Shown here piece after piece: positions 17,574 through 26,801 of a stretch of DNA of 64,000 bases (position 1 is the stretch's first letter; each line of letters starts with the position of its first letter). A program made the position numbers and the translations under genes. Origin of the DNA: Shewanella cyperi (lineage in GTDB: Bacteria > Pseudomonadota > Gammaproteobacteria > Enterobacterales > Shewanellaceae); assembly GCF_017354985.1 (NCBI RefSeq), contig NZ_CP071501.1, positions 639,501-703,500 of the forward strand, in the 5' to 3' direction. The notes beneath the pieces were generated by a model. That model saw only the letters and a program-made list of their open reading frames with translations. It ran no database searches and was not told the origin of the DNA.

Positions 17574-18293
17574 ATGTTTTCATTCCAATCCGGTCCAAGA
17601 CGCCAACTGTCAAGCCAGAGGGGCTTCACCGGTGTCCAGGTGCTGCTGATGCTGCTGGCGACCGTGGTGATTACGGTCGCTGTGAGCTTTTTCGTTATCC
17701 GCGCCTATATCTTTCCCAAGCCCCTTGAGCCCGTGACCCTGAGTGCCAAGGAAGAACAAAAACTGGAACAGAAATTAAGCGTGCTGGGCTGGCAGAGTGA
17801 CAGTGGCTCACGCACTGACTCAAACAAGAGCTCGGGTAAAGGCACCGCGCGCCGTGGCAGCAATGATCTCACTCCCGAACCCTACCGCGAAGCCGATGGC
17901 GACCGGCGGGTGACCTTCAGTGAGAAGGAGGTCAACGCCATGATTGGCCGCAACCCGGATTTCGCCCACAGGGTCGCCATAGACTTTTCCGACGACCTGG
18001 CGAGCGCCAAGATCCTGGTGCCCATTCCCCAGGACTTCCCCGTGATGGCCGGTGAAATTCTGAGGGTCAATGCAGGGCTCGATATCCACCTCGACAGCAG
18101 GCGCCGCCCCGTGGTGGCCCTGGTGGGCGTGAGCCTGATGGGGGTGCCCATTCCCAATGCCTGGCTTGGCAATATCAAAAACGTCAACCTGGTCAGCGAG
18201 TTCGGTGATCGCGGTTTCTGGAACACCTTCGCCGACGGGGTCGAGGACATACAGATAAGCGAAGGCGAGCTGTACATCAAGCTGCGCAAGTAG
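17574..18293 (+). CDS. Membrane-anchored protein of unknown function
   Basis: 239 residues. A short cytoplasmic N-terminus and one transmembrane helix (about 18-45, 'VLLMLLATVVITVAVSFFVI') are followed by a low-complexity Ser/Lys/Arg linker (75-100). A C-terminal β-rich domain begins 'VTFSEKEVNAMIGRNPDFA', a pattern seen in lipid-binding-like periplasmic domains (YpmS type); that resemblance is weak. A periplasmic location is inferred. No operon partner is seen other than the protease gene upstream. Confidence 0.65.
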   Translation: MFSFQSGPRRQLSSQRGFTGVQVLLMLLATVVITVAVSFFVIRAYIFPKPLEPVTLSAKEEQKLEQKLSVLGWQSDSGSRTDSNKSSGKGTARRGSNDLTPEPYREADGDRRVTFSEKEVNAMIGRNPDFAHRVAIDFSDDLASAKILVPIPQDFPVMAGEILRVNAGLDIHLDSRRRPVVALVGVSLMGVPIPNAWLGNIKNVNLVSEFGDRGFWNTFADGVEDIQISEGELYIKLRK

Positions 18294-18438
18294 CAGCGGT
18301 CTCCGACTGCACTATTTTGGGGCTTTAGCTTTGCCGGATGACTTGCACAGCAAGGCTATCTGGTACAAGGTATTGGCCCAGACGGCAGAGCATCTCTGCA
18401 AGCCCCTGAAACAAAGGGAATAGAAAAGGAATAACAAG

Positions 18439-20109
18439 ATGAAAAAATCCACCCTGGCACTGGTGCTGGCGAGCCTGCTGGCCGCACCGGCCCTGACTTT
18501 CAACGCTGTCGCCGCCGATACCGAACATGGGGCTGCCGCCTATGACCTTAAGGCCCAACGGGCCAAGATAGTGCCTGTGCCCATGAGCGCCGACACCAGC
18601 TTTTTGAGCGCCGAGGAGAAGCAGGTGGTCAACAAGCTGATTCAGGCCGCCCGCCTGATGAGCGAGATTTACCTGCGCCAGGTGAGCGAGCAGAACCCGC
18701 AGATCCGCGCCGCCATCGAGGCCGACAAGAGTGGCGATCGCGACCTGATGCTGGATATGTTCGATGAACATTTCGGCCCCTGGGACAGCCTGGCCGGTGG
18801 CCATGCCTTCTTCGGCGGCAAGGAAAATGCCCCCGGTGCCGGTTTCTATCCCCAGGACATCAGCAAGGAAGAGTTCAACGCCTGGCTGGAAAAGCATCCC
18901 GAAGATAAGGAGGCCTTCACCAGCCTGTATACGGTGATCCGCCGTGACGGCGCCAAGCTGGTGGCCATCCCCTATTCGGTGCATTACAAGGAGTGGCTGG
19001 AGCCCGCCGCCAAGCTGCTGGAGGAGGCCGCCGCCATCACCAGCAATGCCAGCCTCAAGCACTTCCTCAGCCTGCGCGCCAAGGCGTTCCGCAGCGATGA
19101 CTACTTCCAGTCTGAAATCGCCTGGATGGATCTCAAGGACACCCCCATCGAAGTGGCCATTGGTCCCTACGAGACCTACACCGACGGCCTGTTTGGCTAC
19201 AAGACCGCCTTCGAAGCCTTCGTGACCATCAAGGATCCGCAAGCTTCCAAGGCCCTCGACCGCTTCAAGAAATATTTGAAGGACATGGAAGCCAACCTGC
19301 CGGTGACCGAGGACTACAAGAACTTCAAGCGCGGCTTTGAATCCCCCATTGCCGTGGCCGATCAAATCCAGGGCGGCGGTGACAACGTCCCTGGGGTGCA
19401 GACCATAGCCTTCAACCTGCCCAACGACGAGCGGGTACGCGAGGCCAAGGGTGCCAAGAAGGTGCTGCTGAACAACGTGATGGCCGCCAAGTTCGAACGC
19501 ATCATGAAGCCGATGGCGGCGCAGATTTTGGTGCCCGAGCAGGCCGCCCTGCTGGATCAGAAATACTTCGGTTACGAGACCCTGTTCCACGAGCTGTCCC
19601 ACAGCCTGGGCCCTGGCTCCATAGTGAAAAACGGCAAGCCCACCACGGTTTCCGCCGAGCTGCAGGAGCTGTACTCGGGCACAGAGGAAGGTAAGGCCGA
19701 CGTGATGGGCGCCTATAACATACTGTTCCTGATGCAAAAGGGCGAACTGCCGATGGCGGAGAAGAACAACCTGCTGGCCACCTACGCCGCCGGACTGTTC
19801 CGCTCCATGCGCTTCGGTGTCCATGAGGCCCACGGTATAGGTGCCGCCTTCCAGTACAGTTACTTCGTCGACAAGGGCGCCCTCAAGCTGCAGGCGGATG
19901 GCCTTTACCGCATCGACTTCGCCAAGCAGGAGCAGGCGATCACCGATCTGGTGCACGACATAGTGGTAGTGCAGGGTGACGGCGACTATGCCGCCGCCAA
20001 GGCCTTCCTCGATAAATACGGTAAGATCGATGCCGGCGTGCACGCCGTCAACGAGCGGGTGAGTCAGGTACCAGTGGATATTCAGCCTCTGTACCCAGCT
20101 CATATCTGA
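18439..20109 (+). CDS. Exported M49-like (dipeptidyl-peptidase III family) zinc peptidase
   Basis: 556 residues with a Sec signal peptide (MKKSTLALVLASLLAAPALT, cut after 'NAVAA'). The zinc site is 'HELSHSLGPG' near residue 392 with 'EEGKADVMGAY' about 28 residues later supplying the third ligand. This is the short HExxH variant found in bacterial M49-like proteins rather than HExxGH of classical DPP III. The family removes dipeptides from short peptides; export suggests peptide scavenging outside the cytoplasm. AAGGAATAACAAG precedes the ATG. It is followed by a strong terminator. Confidence 0.8.
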   Translation: MKKSTLALVLASLLAAPALTFNAVAADTEHGAAAYDLKAQRAKIVPVPMSADTSFLSAEEKQVVNKLIQAARLMSEIYLRQVSEQNPQIRAAIEADKSGDRDLMLDMFDEHFGPWDSLAGGHAFFGGKENAPGAGFYPQDISKEEFNAWLEKHPEDKEAFTSLYTVIRRDGAKLVAIPYSVHYKEWLEPAAKLLEEAAAITSNASLKHFLSLRAKAFRSDDYFQSEIAWMDLKDTPIEVAIGPYETYTDGLFGYKTAFEAFVTIKDPQASKALDRFKKYLKDMEANLPVTEDYKNFKRGFESPIAVADQIQGGGDNVPGVQTIAFNLPNDERVREAKGAKKVLLNNVMAAKFERIMKPMAAQILVPEQAALLDQKYFGYETLFHELSHSLGPGSIVKNGKPTTVSAELQELYSGTEEGKADVMGAYNILFLMQKGELPMAEKNNLLATYAAGLFRSMRFGVHEAHGIGAAFQYSYFVDKGALKLQADGLYRIDFAKQEQAITDLVHDIVVVQGDGDYAAAKAFLDKYGKIDAGVHAVNERVSQVPVDIQPLYPAHI

Positions 20110-20132
20110 GCTAGTCTTTGCGTAAGGCAGAA

Positions 20133-20163
20133 AAAATGCCGTCCAGAGGGACGGCATTTTTGA
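20133..20163 (+). terminator. Terminator after the M49-like gene
   Basis: AAAATGCCGTCC-AGAG-GGACGGCATTTT, a 12-bp stem with flanking A and T runs; it may also stop the leftward orphan gene. Confidence 0.92.
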
Positions 20164-20227
20164 TGTTTCTAGTTGCTTGATATGGAGTATTTATTACTGA
20201 TTGACTGCCATAAACACTTGTTAGGAT

Positions 20228-21580
20228 TTATTTAATTAGAGTCGATGGAATTACGGGTAGTCCACACCACTCAGCTACTTTATTATATTTTTTTGCTAGT
20301 TCACAAAGTATTTCCCAGCCAGACTCAATACTTTTTATTGTATTGTTAAGATCAGTGCCGTGTTCTGTAGCTCTATCAATTAATCTTTTAAACTTACTCA
20401 TAACTGGTGATCTTCTAACAGCCTCTGGGTTATTATCTGATTCTATAGTGGTCAGAGATTTTTTCAACTCATTAAGTTCAAAATATGCATCATTTGAGTT
20501 AGGTAGCTCATTCATTAATTCATTTATATTACTAAGTGCGGCAGCAATGTTTTGGTTGATGGAAAGATTGTTGGATAGTGTTATATTTGGTTTGAAATCA
20601 ACCATTAAACGATTTTTTTGGGAAAGTCCATCTCCTATAATATTTAGCAACTGATCAATTCTGCCATTTTGCATGCCAATTAAATCTTTCTGAGATTCAA
20701 TTCTAAACTGAGCTATTCTTAGTTCATTTTTTAGCTCTAAAATAATTTTGTCATTACTTAATATACTAGCTGGTTGTTTTGCGCCAGTTATTATAAGTTC
20801 GTATTCGTGTAGTGCTTTTTCAACAGTTTCTGTTTGACCATCTTCAGATTCAATCACCATTCTAACTTTTAGCCCATTCTGTTCAATTTTTACAGAGGCA
20901 TTTTCTTCTGGATATTGCTCTCTTAAATATGTGCCGAAATAACTTAAAATATTTAGACCAGCTTGATAATATTCTGGAGTAAAATGGATGCTTCGTTCAA
21001 CTGTTCGTTGCTTTGTATTAAAAATAAAATCGCTCTCAACTTCTTTATGAATCGTTAAAATTAAATTAGATACTTCACTGTATATAGACTTAAGTGTTAC
21101 AGAGACGTCTTCTATTGGTAAGTTTATTCCGATTCCGTTATATAAGTCATAAATAGGTTCTCCGGTATGTTTTTCGTAGTCATAAATATCACAGCTAATC
21201 TGTGCATTTGAAATAGATTCAACCTTTTCAAGCAAGTTATAAAAGTATTGCTTAACAGACCATGGTTTATCCCACTCTTCAATTTCAAAATTTAATACCG
21301 CTGAAGCCCAATAGTCTTTTGTTTCTTGGTAATCTTTAGGCTCTATTTGAACATTTAAATTAAAGTCATCAACAACTTCAATCACAATACTAATTCGATA
21401 AAAAAATTTAAATAAATCTCTTACTTCATATTCGCTAAGTGCGTCAAATAACTTTTCATCGTAAACGTAAAGAATCTTTTCTCCATAACAGTAACTTTCA
21501 ACGCAATAATTAATGTTATTGACTAATATATGGCTGTAATCTTTTTTTATATCCACATGTTCGATATTTAACTTAGTCAT
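20228..21580 (-). CDS. AT-rich orphan protein of unknown function
   Basis: 450 residues from MTKLNIEHV (a frame from 21592 adds four residues). It is not recognised. The N-terminal ~200 residues are mixed α/β and acidic. A middle segment (~270-330) looks helical or coiled ('LKNELRIAQFRIESQKDLIG'). The C-terminal ~90 residues are helical, ending '...KYNKVAEWCGLPVIPSTLIK'. No transmembrane helix or nuclease motif is visible. It is strongly AT-rich, isolated, and lies between a core-gene terminator and repeat element B, so it was probably acquired. Just past the stop, the minus strand reads CCTAACAAGTG, which resembles the left half of an attC site. A defence role is possible but unsupported by motifs. 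Confidence 0.65.
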   Translation of the reverse strand: MTKLNIEHVDIKKDYSHILVNNINYCVESYCYGEKILYVYDEKLFDALSEYEVRDLFKFFYRISIVIEVVDDFNLNVQIEPKDYQETKDYWASAVLNFEIEEWDKPWSVKQYFYNLLEKVESISNAQISCDIYDYEKHTGEPIYDLYNGIGINLPIEDVSVTLKSIYSEVSNLILTIHKEVESDFIFNTKQRTVERSIHFTPEYYQAGLNILSYFGTYLREQYPEENASVKIEQNGLKVRMVIESEDGQTETVEKALHEYELIITGAKQPASILSNDKIILELKNELRIAQFRIESQKDLIGMQNGRIDQLLNIIGDGLSQKNRLMVDFKPNITLSNNLSINQNIAAALSNINELMNELPNSNDAYFELNELKKSLTTIESDNNPEAVRRSPVMSKFKRLIDRATEHGTDLNNTIKSIESGWEILCELAKKYNKVAEWCGLPVIPSTLIK

Positions 21581-21685
21581 TTTTGTTCTCAAATATGTAA
21601 GAGATATTTCTAGTGTTCATTGCAGTGGTATAGTATTCATACTACAATATAAAAATTACTACAAATATTTAAAATGTTTAGTTGA

Positions 21686-21889
21686 TTAATTTAGCTTAGA
21701 TTTTTTAAATTTTATATGAATAGTGTGCAAAGTTTGCGATCGTTTATAGTACTTTTTTGTAGAACTTAAATACGACAGTATGAAACTACTATACATAATT
21801 AGTTTCGCTTGTTTTGAGTATCCATTGTAATCGTGTGGTAAAGGTATCGAGTTAGTACTAGCCACTGCACTTTCTATCATTGCGGTCAT
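21686..21889 (-). CDS. Doubtful small ORF upstream of the AT-rich orphan
   Basis: 67 codons (MTAMIESAVASTNSI...), with a central hydrophobic stretch and a basic end. It lies between the orphan gene and element B in AT-rich DNA. No Shine-Dalgarno or family was recognised. It may be a remnant of a longer acquired gene. Confidence 0.2.
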   Translation of the reverse strand: MTAMIESAVASTNSIPLPHDYNGYSKQAKLIMYSSFILSYLSSTKKYYKRSQTLHTIHIKFKKSKLN

Positions 21890-21904
21890 TTGGGCTAACA
21901 GCTG

Positions 21905-22640
21905 GCATAGCTACCGCACGGGCTGAAGCGCTGCATTTCATCCCTGAACTCCGTTTTATACAAATGGATCAGTATCTTGTCAGAGGTTGTTGTGGTTAGG
22001 CAAGTGTTAAAAATGATATGTAATAGCGCTTTCCGAAGGTCACTCAATTGCCGGAGCGGAACACCTTTAATCAAGCACTGCCGCGCCAGTGACCATCCGA
22101 GCCATGGATGGCGAGGGGAGGCTATAGGGACATATTCACGCCGTGTCACTGGAGTGGCAGTGCGGAAGCGCACCGCAGGTGTTTTATTGCATCCAGAGGT
22201 GGATGCTCTTGTATGTTTGAAAGATAGCCGCTGTGCCAGCGGCACAAAGTCGTGGGTCTCCAACCCACACCCGGGCAAGGGGTATTGCTTGTCCAATACC
22301 CCTTGCAACCCTAAGGACACCCCACCGACGCCGAAAGCCCCTCGGGTTTATGGGCGAAACGGCCAACGCGACAGACTCTCGGATTTACATCCTTGTAAAT
22401 CTATTCCAGCTCGGCTCCATGCCTCGCGTTCGTAAGCTTGTCGCTGCGCGACACTCACCCTGCTCGACCGAAGCAGCCTCGGTATCCAAATCCATCCGTG
22501 GACAACAGCCAGCTCGGCATCCATGCCTCGCGCTCATGAGCACGCTTGCCGTGGGCAAGCATTCGCCCTCGCCACGCCATTTTCAGCAACGTCCTCGGCA
22601 GCGTCGGAACGGGGAATCGGTGCATCGGTCCGACTAGTTC
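21905..22640 (+). repeat. Structured repeat element B (full-length copy)
   Basis: Homologous to element A from GCTACCGCACGGGCTGAAG (21910-21928) through the hairpin module and beyond. Conserved features: the long helix GCACTGCC/GGCAGTGC plus CCAGTGAC/GTCACTGG; H0 GCATCC-AGAGGT-GGATGC (22189-22206); H1 GCCGCTG-TGC-CAGCGGC (22227-22243); H2 GTGGGT-CTCCA-ACCCAC (22252-22268); and H3 CAAGGGGTATTG-6 nt-CAATACCCCTTG (22276-22305). H3 differs from copy A on both arms in a compensating manner. The right part (to about 22640) shares CCTGCTCGACCGAAGCAGCC and GCATCCATGCCTCGC with other copies. No credible ORF lies within. Confidence 0.85.
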
Positions 22641-22740
22641 GAGGCTGGTCGCCCTTATGCATCTGACCTCCATGGATGGAGGAAATGCCTGTTTTGTCGG
22701 GAACAAAGCAGGTCATGCGTCCGCGACATTGGTGCATCCA

Positions 22741-22850
22741 TGCACGGCACCCACGGCAAGTGATTAATGGCATCTAATGCCGGATGTTAAGACAAAGCAC
22801 AAGATAGCCGCTGTGCCAGCGGCACAAGGTGCTGGGCGACTTTGACTGGG
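22741..22850 (+). repeat. Partial structured repeat B'
   Basis: A second copy of the H0-H1 part lies 100 bp after element B: GTGATTAATGGCATC..., GGATGTTAAGACAAAGCAC and hairpin H1 GCCGCTG-TGC-CAGCGGC (22807-22823). This stretch is nearly identical to element A (11570-11640), and closer to A than to B. H2-H4 are missing. Confidence 0.8.
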
Positions 22851-22857
22851 AAACAGA

Positions 22858-22882
22858 AAGCCACCTGAATTAGGTGGCCAAA
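22858..22882 (-). terminator. Terminator of the RutE-like gene
   Basis: On the minus strand, GCCACCT-AATTC-AGGTGGC followed by TTTCTGTTT, just past the nitroreductase stop codon. Confidence 0.75.
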
Positions 22883-22906
22883 ATGCAACGACTTGATGCA
22901 TCAAGC

Positions 22907-23542
22907 CTAAAGAAGCTGACAAGCTTCATCGAAATCCAACCTGGGTGCCCTTGGGTGCAGCTGGCTGGCGTCGCCGTAGCCAAGGTTGCAGAGGAAGTTG
23001 GAGCGGGTGCAGCAGGTGGTGAAGAACTCCTGCTCGTCGGGGTAGGCCTGTTGGCCGGCGCCGAAGAATTCCTGATCTACCTTGGCATTGTCGAAGCCGG
23101 ACATGGGGCCGCAGTCGAGCCCCAGGGCGCGGGCGGCCATGATGAAATAGGCGCCCTGCAGTGAGCTGTTGCGCCTGGCGGTGATCTCCGCCAGTTCCGG
23201 GGCTTTGATAAACATCTCTTTCATTGCCGGATTGTGTGGAGCCAGCTTGGGCAGCTTGTCGTAGAAGCGCAGGTTGTAACCTATGATGGCGGTCACCGGC
23301 GCGCTCATGGTCTTGTCGATATTGCCCGAGGCCAGCGCCGGTAACAGTCGCTGTTTGGCGGCTTCGGTGCGCAAAAACAGGATCCGCGCCGGGCTGCCGT
23401 TGACGCTGGTGGGGCCCCACTTCATCAGCTCGTACAGTTCGTGCAGGGTGGCATCGCTGACCGGCTTGTTCAGCCAGTGGGTGTGGGTGCGGGCCTGGCG
23501 GAACAGCAGGTCCATGCCTTCGTCGCTCAATCTGGTGCTCAT
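22907..23542 (-). CDS. RutE/HadB-type nitroreductase-family oxidoreductase
   Basis: 211 residues. It aligns by eye with malonic semialdehyde reductase RutE throughout: 'ARTHTHWLNKPVSDATLHELY', 'LMKWGPTSVNGSPAR', 'ALGLDCGPMSGFD' and C-terminal 'NLGYGDASQLHPRAPRL'. These are FMN-dependent NAD(P)H reductases. Compared with E. coli RutE (196 residues) there is an extra ~12-residue stretch after 'EFFGAG' ('QQAYPDEQEFF...') before the conserved 'SNFL.NLGYGD'. No rut genes are adjacent, so a pyrimidine-catabolic role is not implied and the real substrate is open. GGGAG precedes the ATG. Confidence 0.8.
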   Translation of the reverse strand: MSTRLSDEGMDLLFRQARTHTHWLNKPVSDATLHELYELMKWGPTSVNGSPARILFLRTEAAKQRLLPALASGNIDKTMSAPVTAIIGYNLRFYDKLPKLAPHNPAMKEMFIKAPELAEITARRNSSLQGAYFIMAARALGLDCGPMSGFDNAKVDQEFFGAGQQAYPDEQEFFTTCCTRSNFLCNLGYGDASQLHPRAPRLDFDEACQLL

Positions 23543-23678
23543 AGCTTTCTCCCGGGCTTATGGCTGTCTATTGCTGTGCCGTGATTCGTGGCAGAGGCTT
23601 GCTCATTAGGTATAAACCCCAAGGCCTTTCCTTGCCATTGCCCACAGAGCCACAGCGCCGGGAGTCCAGGTTTCCCCG

Positions 23679-25433
23679 TTAGAGCCTCTTGCGCACATAG
23701 CTGCCGGGGGCGGCTTCGAGCACCGGCAGTTCGCCATCGCCGGGATGCCTGGCGGGCACCTCGCCGCCGCGCAGGGGCGTCAGCCAGGCCTGCCAGTGTG
23801 GCCACCAGGAGCCGTTGTGGCGCTCGGCCGCCTCCTGCCACGCCAGGGGCTCCAGGCTAAGTTCGGCGCAGGTGCTGTAGCCGTATTTTTGCGCCTCGGG
23901 GGGATTGATGACCCCGGCAATGTGGCCCGAGCCCGCCAGCACAAAGGTCTTGTCGCCGCCGTGGGCTTGGGCGCCCTGGAAGCAGGCCTGCCACTTGGCG
24001 ATATGGTCCTTCTCTGTGGCCAGGAAGTAGGAGGGGGCGCTGATGCGACCGAGGCGGATATAACGGCCGGCGAGCTTCAGCTGCTCCTTCACCAGCTTGT
24101 TCTCCAGGTACATCTGCCGCAGGTAGAAGCCGTGCATGGCCGCCGGTAGGTTGGTGCTGTCGCTGTTCCAGTACAGCAGATCGAAGGCCGGTGGCAGCTC
24201 GCCCTTGAGGTAGTTGGTGATAAAGAAGGACCAGAAGAGGTCGTTTTCCCGCAGCATATTGAAGCCGAGCGCCATCATGCGGCCATCGAAATAACCCAGC
24301 TGCTGCATCTGCCGCTCCAGGGCCGCCACCGACTGCTCGTTGATGAAGACCCCAATCTCACCGGGATCGGCAAAGTCCAGCAGCGTGGTCAGGTAGGTGG
24401 TGCTGGCGATGCGCTTGCTGCGTTTGGAGGCGAGATAAGCCTGGGTGCAGGCCAGCAGGGTGCCGCCGATGCAATATCCCAGGGCATTGACCTCCTGCTC
24501 GCCGGTCGCCTGGGCTATGGCCTCCAGGGCCGCCAGCGGGCCTTCCTGCATATAGTCGTCGAAGCTCACCTCGCAGAGATCCGCATCCGGGTTAACCCAG
24601 GAGATCACAAACAAGCTATGACCTTGATCCACCAGGTATTTAATCAGCGAGTTCTGGGGCCTGAGGTCGAGCACGTAAAACTTGTTGATCCAGGGCGGCA
24701 CCAGCAGCATGGGGCGTTTGGCGACGGTCTCGGTGCTGGGGCTGTATTGGATAAGCTGCATCAGCCGATTCTGGAACACCACCTGGCCCGGAGTGGCGGC
24801 AATGTTTTCCCCCAGCTTGAAGGCGTTCAGATCCGTCATCGGCAGGTTCAGCCCCAGGGGGCTGTTTTCCAGATCCTCCGCCAGACGCTTGAGGCCCTCG
24901 CTGAGGTTCTTGCCGCCGGAGGCCAAAGTCTGCTCTATCACATCCGGATTGGACCAGGGGAAGTTGGTCGGCGCCAGGGCATTGATGTATTGGCGGGCAT
25001 TGAACTGCAACTGCTGGCGCACCTTGGGGTCGAGCTCAGGCAACTCGGCAAACAGGGCATCCAGGTATTCGCTGTTGATGAGGTAGGCCTGCTTGATAAA
25101 GTCAAAAACCGGGTGGTTTTGCCACTGGGGATGGTTAAAACGCTGATCGCCGGCCCTGGGTTCGGCGACAGTCTCATATTGACCGCCCAATAGGCGCTGG
25201 CTGGTCTGTTGCCACAGCAGTTGCTGCTTCTCCAGCCACTGGTTGTAGAGGGAAAACAGCCCGCTGGGATTGCCGAGCCATGCCTGGTTGGCTTGGTTGA
25301 CCGCTTCGGCCCACTGCTCGGCGCCGCTGCCCTGCCAATAGCCGCTGCCCTGTTGCCAGAGGTTGTCGAGCACCTGCCAATAGCATTTGCCGAGCTCGAA
25401 CAGATCCTGATCCCAGTCTTTATGCGCCTTCAT
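23679..25433 (-). CDS. phaC: Polyhydroxyalkanoate synthase, class I
   Basis: 584 residues from MKAHKDWDQDLF (a longer frame begins at 25487). The N-terminal domain typical of class I synthases ('NPSGLFSLYNQWLEKQQLLW') is followed by an α/β-hydrolase core. The lipase-like box 'GYCIGG' carries the catalytic Cys near residue 320; Asp in 'EKDHIAKW' and His in 'GSGHIAGVINPP' complete the triad. It polymerises (R)-3-hydroxyacyl-CoA into storage granules. It is the last gene of phaB-phaP-phaC on the minus strand, 113 bp after phaP. Confidence 0.93.
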   Translation of the reverse strand: MKAHKDWDQDLFELGKCYWQVLDNLWQQGSGYWQGSGAEQWAEAVNQANQAWLGNPSGLFSLYNQWLEKQQLLWQQTSQRLLGGQYETVAEPRAGDQRFNHPQWQNHPVFDFIKQAYLINSEYLDALFAELPELDPKVRQQLQFNARQYINALAPTNFPWSNPDVIEQTLASGGKNLSEGLKRLAEDLENSPLGLNLPMTDLNAFKLGENIAATPGQVVFQNRLMQLIQYSPSTETVAKRPMLLVPPWINKFYVLDLRPQNSLIKYLVDQGHSLFVISWVNPDADLCEVSFDDYMQEGPLAALEAIAQATGEQEVNALGYCIGGTLLACTQAYLASKRSKRIASTTYLTTLLDFADPGEIGVFINEQSVAALERQMQQLGYFDGRMMALGFNMLRENDLFWSFFITNYLKGELPPAFDLLYWNSDSTNLPAAMHGFYLRQMYLENKLVKEQLKLAGRYIRLGRISAPSYFLATEKDHIAKWQACFQGAQAHGGDKTFVLAGSGHIAGVINPPEAQKYGYSTCAELSLEPLAWQEAAERHNGSWWPHWQAWLTPLRGGEVPARHPGDGELPVLEAAPGSYVRKRL

Positions 25434-25546
25434 TTGCCACCCGCTGCGGTTGATTCCATGCCGCTGGCCACCGGGGAGGATGGCCACTGGTATGGAGGCT
25501 GTGCCCCGGCCCTATATAGGTGTGGGCCGAGACACAACCGAAACCC

Positions 25547-25915
25547 TTAAACGGCCTTGGCCGGTGCCTTGGCGGCAGGCTTCACCGGGTTGTTCTCACC
25601 CAGGATCTGCTGCATCTGGTCACGAAAGCGCTGACCCATGTCGGCCAGGGTCTTGCTGTCTTCCACCATTTGCTGGTTGACCTTGACCATGAAATCCATC
25701 TGGCCCTTGACGTAGCTCTGCAGGCTGTCGGGATCGCGGATCTCGGTGGCGCTTTTCCACTGCTGCAGTTGCAGATCCGTGTAGGTCTTGAGTGTGGTCA
25801 GCTGGAAGTCGGTGACCATCTGGATGTTGTCCACCATCAGGCGGTTGATGTCGCTGACGGGCTTGAACATTTTCTGGGCCTGTTCGCTGAAGCTGTTGAA
25901 GAGATTTTGGTCCAT
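25547..25915 (-). CDS. phaP: Phasin family protein
   Basis: 122 residues from the second ATG (MDQNLFNSF), which has AAGGA 7 nt upstream; the ATG six nt earlier is too close. The sequence is a continuous amphipathic helix ('SEQAQKMFKPVSDINRLMVD', 'MDFMVKVNQQMVEDSKTL') with an Ala/Pro/Lys tail, the standard phasin_2 pattern. Phasins coat polyhydroxyalkanoate granules and control their size. It lies between phaB and phaC in one operon. Confidence 0.9.
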   Translation of the reverse strand: MDQNLFNSFSEQAQKMFKPVSDINRLMVDNIQMVTDFQLTTLKTYTDLQLQQWKSATEIRDPDSLQSYVKGQMDFMVKVNQQMVEDSKTLADMGQRFRDQMQQILGENNPVKPAAKAPAKAV

Positions 25916-25968
25916 CGTCATTTCCTTATTGCGTGCTTGGGTTGGTTGGATTGCTCGGATTAACAGCA

Positions 25969-26703
25969 TCAATACATGTGCTGACCGCCGTTGATGGCCA
26001 GCTCGCTGCCTGTGATAAAGGCGGCGTCCCGGCTTGCCAGGAAGCTGACGGCGCGGGCGATTTCTTGCGGTTGTCCCAGGCGACCGACGGGGATCTGGGC
26101 CACTATTCGATCCAGGATCTCGGCGGGGATCTGGGTGACCATCTCGGTGGCCACATAACCTGGGGCCAGGGTGTTGACCGTGATGCCGTGGGGCGCCAGC
26201 TCCTGGGCCAGGCTCATGGTCAGGCCGTGGATGCCGGCCTTGGCGGCGGCATAGTTGACCTGGCCGAACTGTCCCTTGCGACCGTTGATGGAGGAAATAT
26301 TGATGATGCGACCGTAACCGCGGCCCAGCATGGACTTGGCCACTATGGAGCTGAAGTTGAACACGCCGGTGAGGTTGACGTCTATCACCTGCTGCCACAT
26401 CTCCGGGGTGAGTTTCTTGATGCTCTTGTCGCGGGTGATGCCGGCGCAATTGACCAGCACTTCGATGGGACCCTTAACTTCTTCTATATCGAGCACGGCG
26501 CGCAGGCATTGCTCATAGTTGCGGACATCGGCGGGGAAGATGGCAAAATCGAAGCCCAGTTCCCTTTGCTCGTCCTGCCACTGCCTTGCCTTGGCCTCAT
26601 TGCTGTAGGTGGTAACCACCCGGTAACCGTCGCGGCATAATGTCTGGCAAATGGCGCTGCCTATGCCGCCCGTTCCGCCGGTAACCAAAGCCACACCTGT
26701 CAT
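25969..26703 (-). CDS. phaB: Acetoacetyl-CoA reductase (SDR)
   Basis: 244 residues from MTGVALVTGG, preceded by GGGAG at the right distance. Short-chain dehydrogenase features: nucleotide-binding 'TGGTGGIG' at the N-terminus, 'NCAGITRD' near 88, catalytic 'S...Y.A.K' in 'INISSINGRKGQFGQVNYAA' near 140-152, and 'APGYVATEMV'. It reduces acetoacetyl-CoA to (R)-3-hydroxybutyryl-CoA with NADPH. It is the first gene of the pha operon. No phaA thiolase is adjacent, so acetoacetyl-CoA must come from a thiolase encoded elsewhere. Confidence 0.93.
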   Translation of the reverse strand: MTGVALVTGGTGGIGSAICQTLCRDGYRVVTTYSNEAKARQWQDEQRELGFDFAIFPADVRNYEQCLRAVLDIEEVKGPIEVLVNCAGITRDKSIKKLTPEMWQQVIDVNLTGVFNFSSIVAKSMLGRGYGRIINISSINGRKGQFGQVNYAAAKAGIHGLTMSLAQELAPHGITVNTLAPGYVATEMVTQIPAEILDRIVAQIPVGRLGQPQEIARAVSFLASRDAAFITGSELAINGGQHMY

Positions 26704-26801
26704 AAACTGCTCCCTGTTATCTGTGGTTCTGTCAGGCGCTATTATCAGTTGCGGCAAATGACAGGGTCGTGACGCTTGGACGAAGTTTAGGTATCAGTCA
26801 G

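Noticed and set aside
18325..20157. 610-codon open frame antisense to the M49-like gene
   Set aside because: It mirrors the GC-rich coding strand (His/Gln/Gly/Leu-rich product), has no domain, and the plus-strand gene has signal peptide and zinc motifs.
21904..22640. Degenerate group II intron
   Set aside because: No domain V-like GAGCCGT hairpin or reverse-transcriptase frame was seen.
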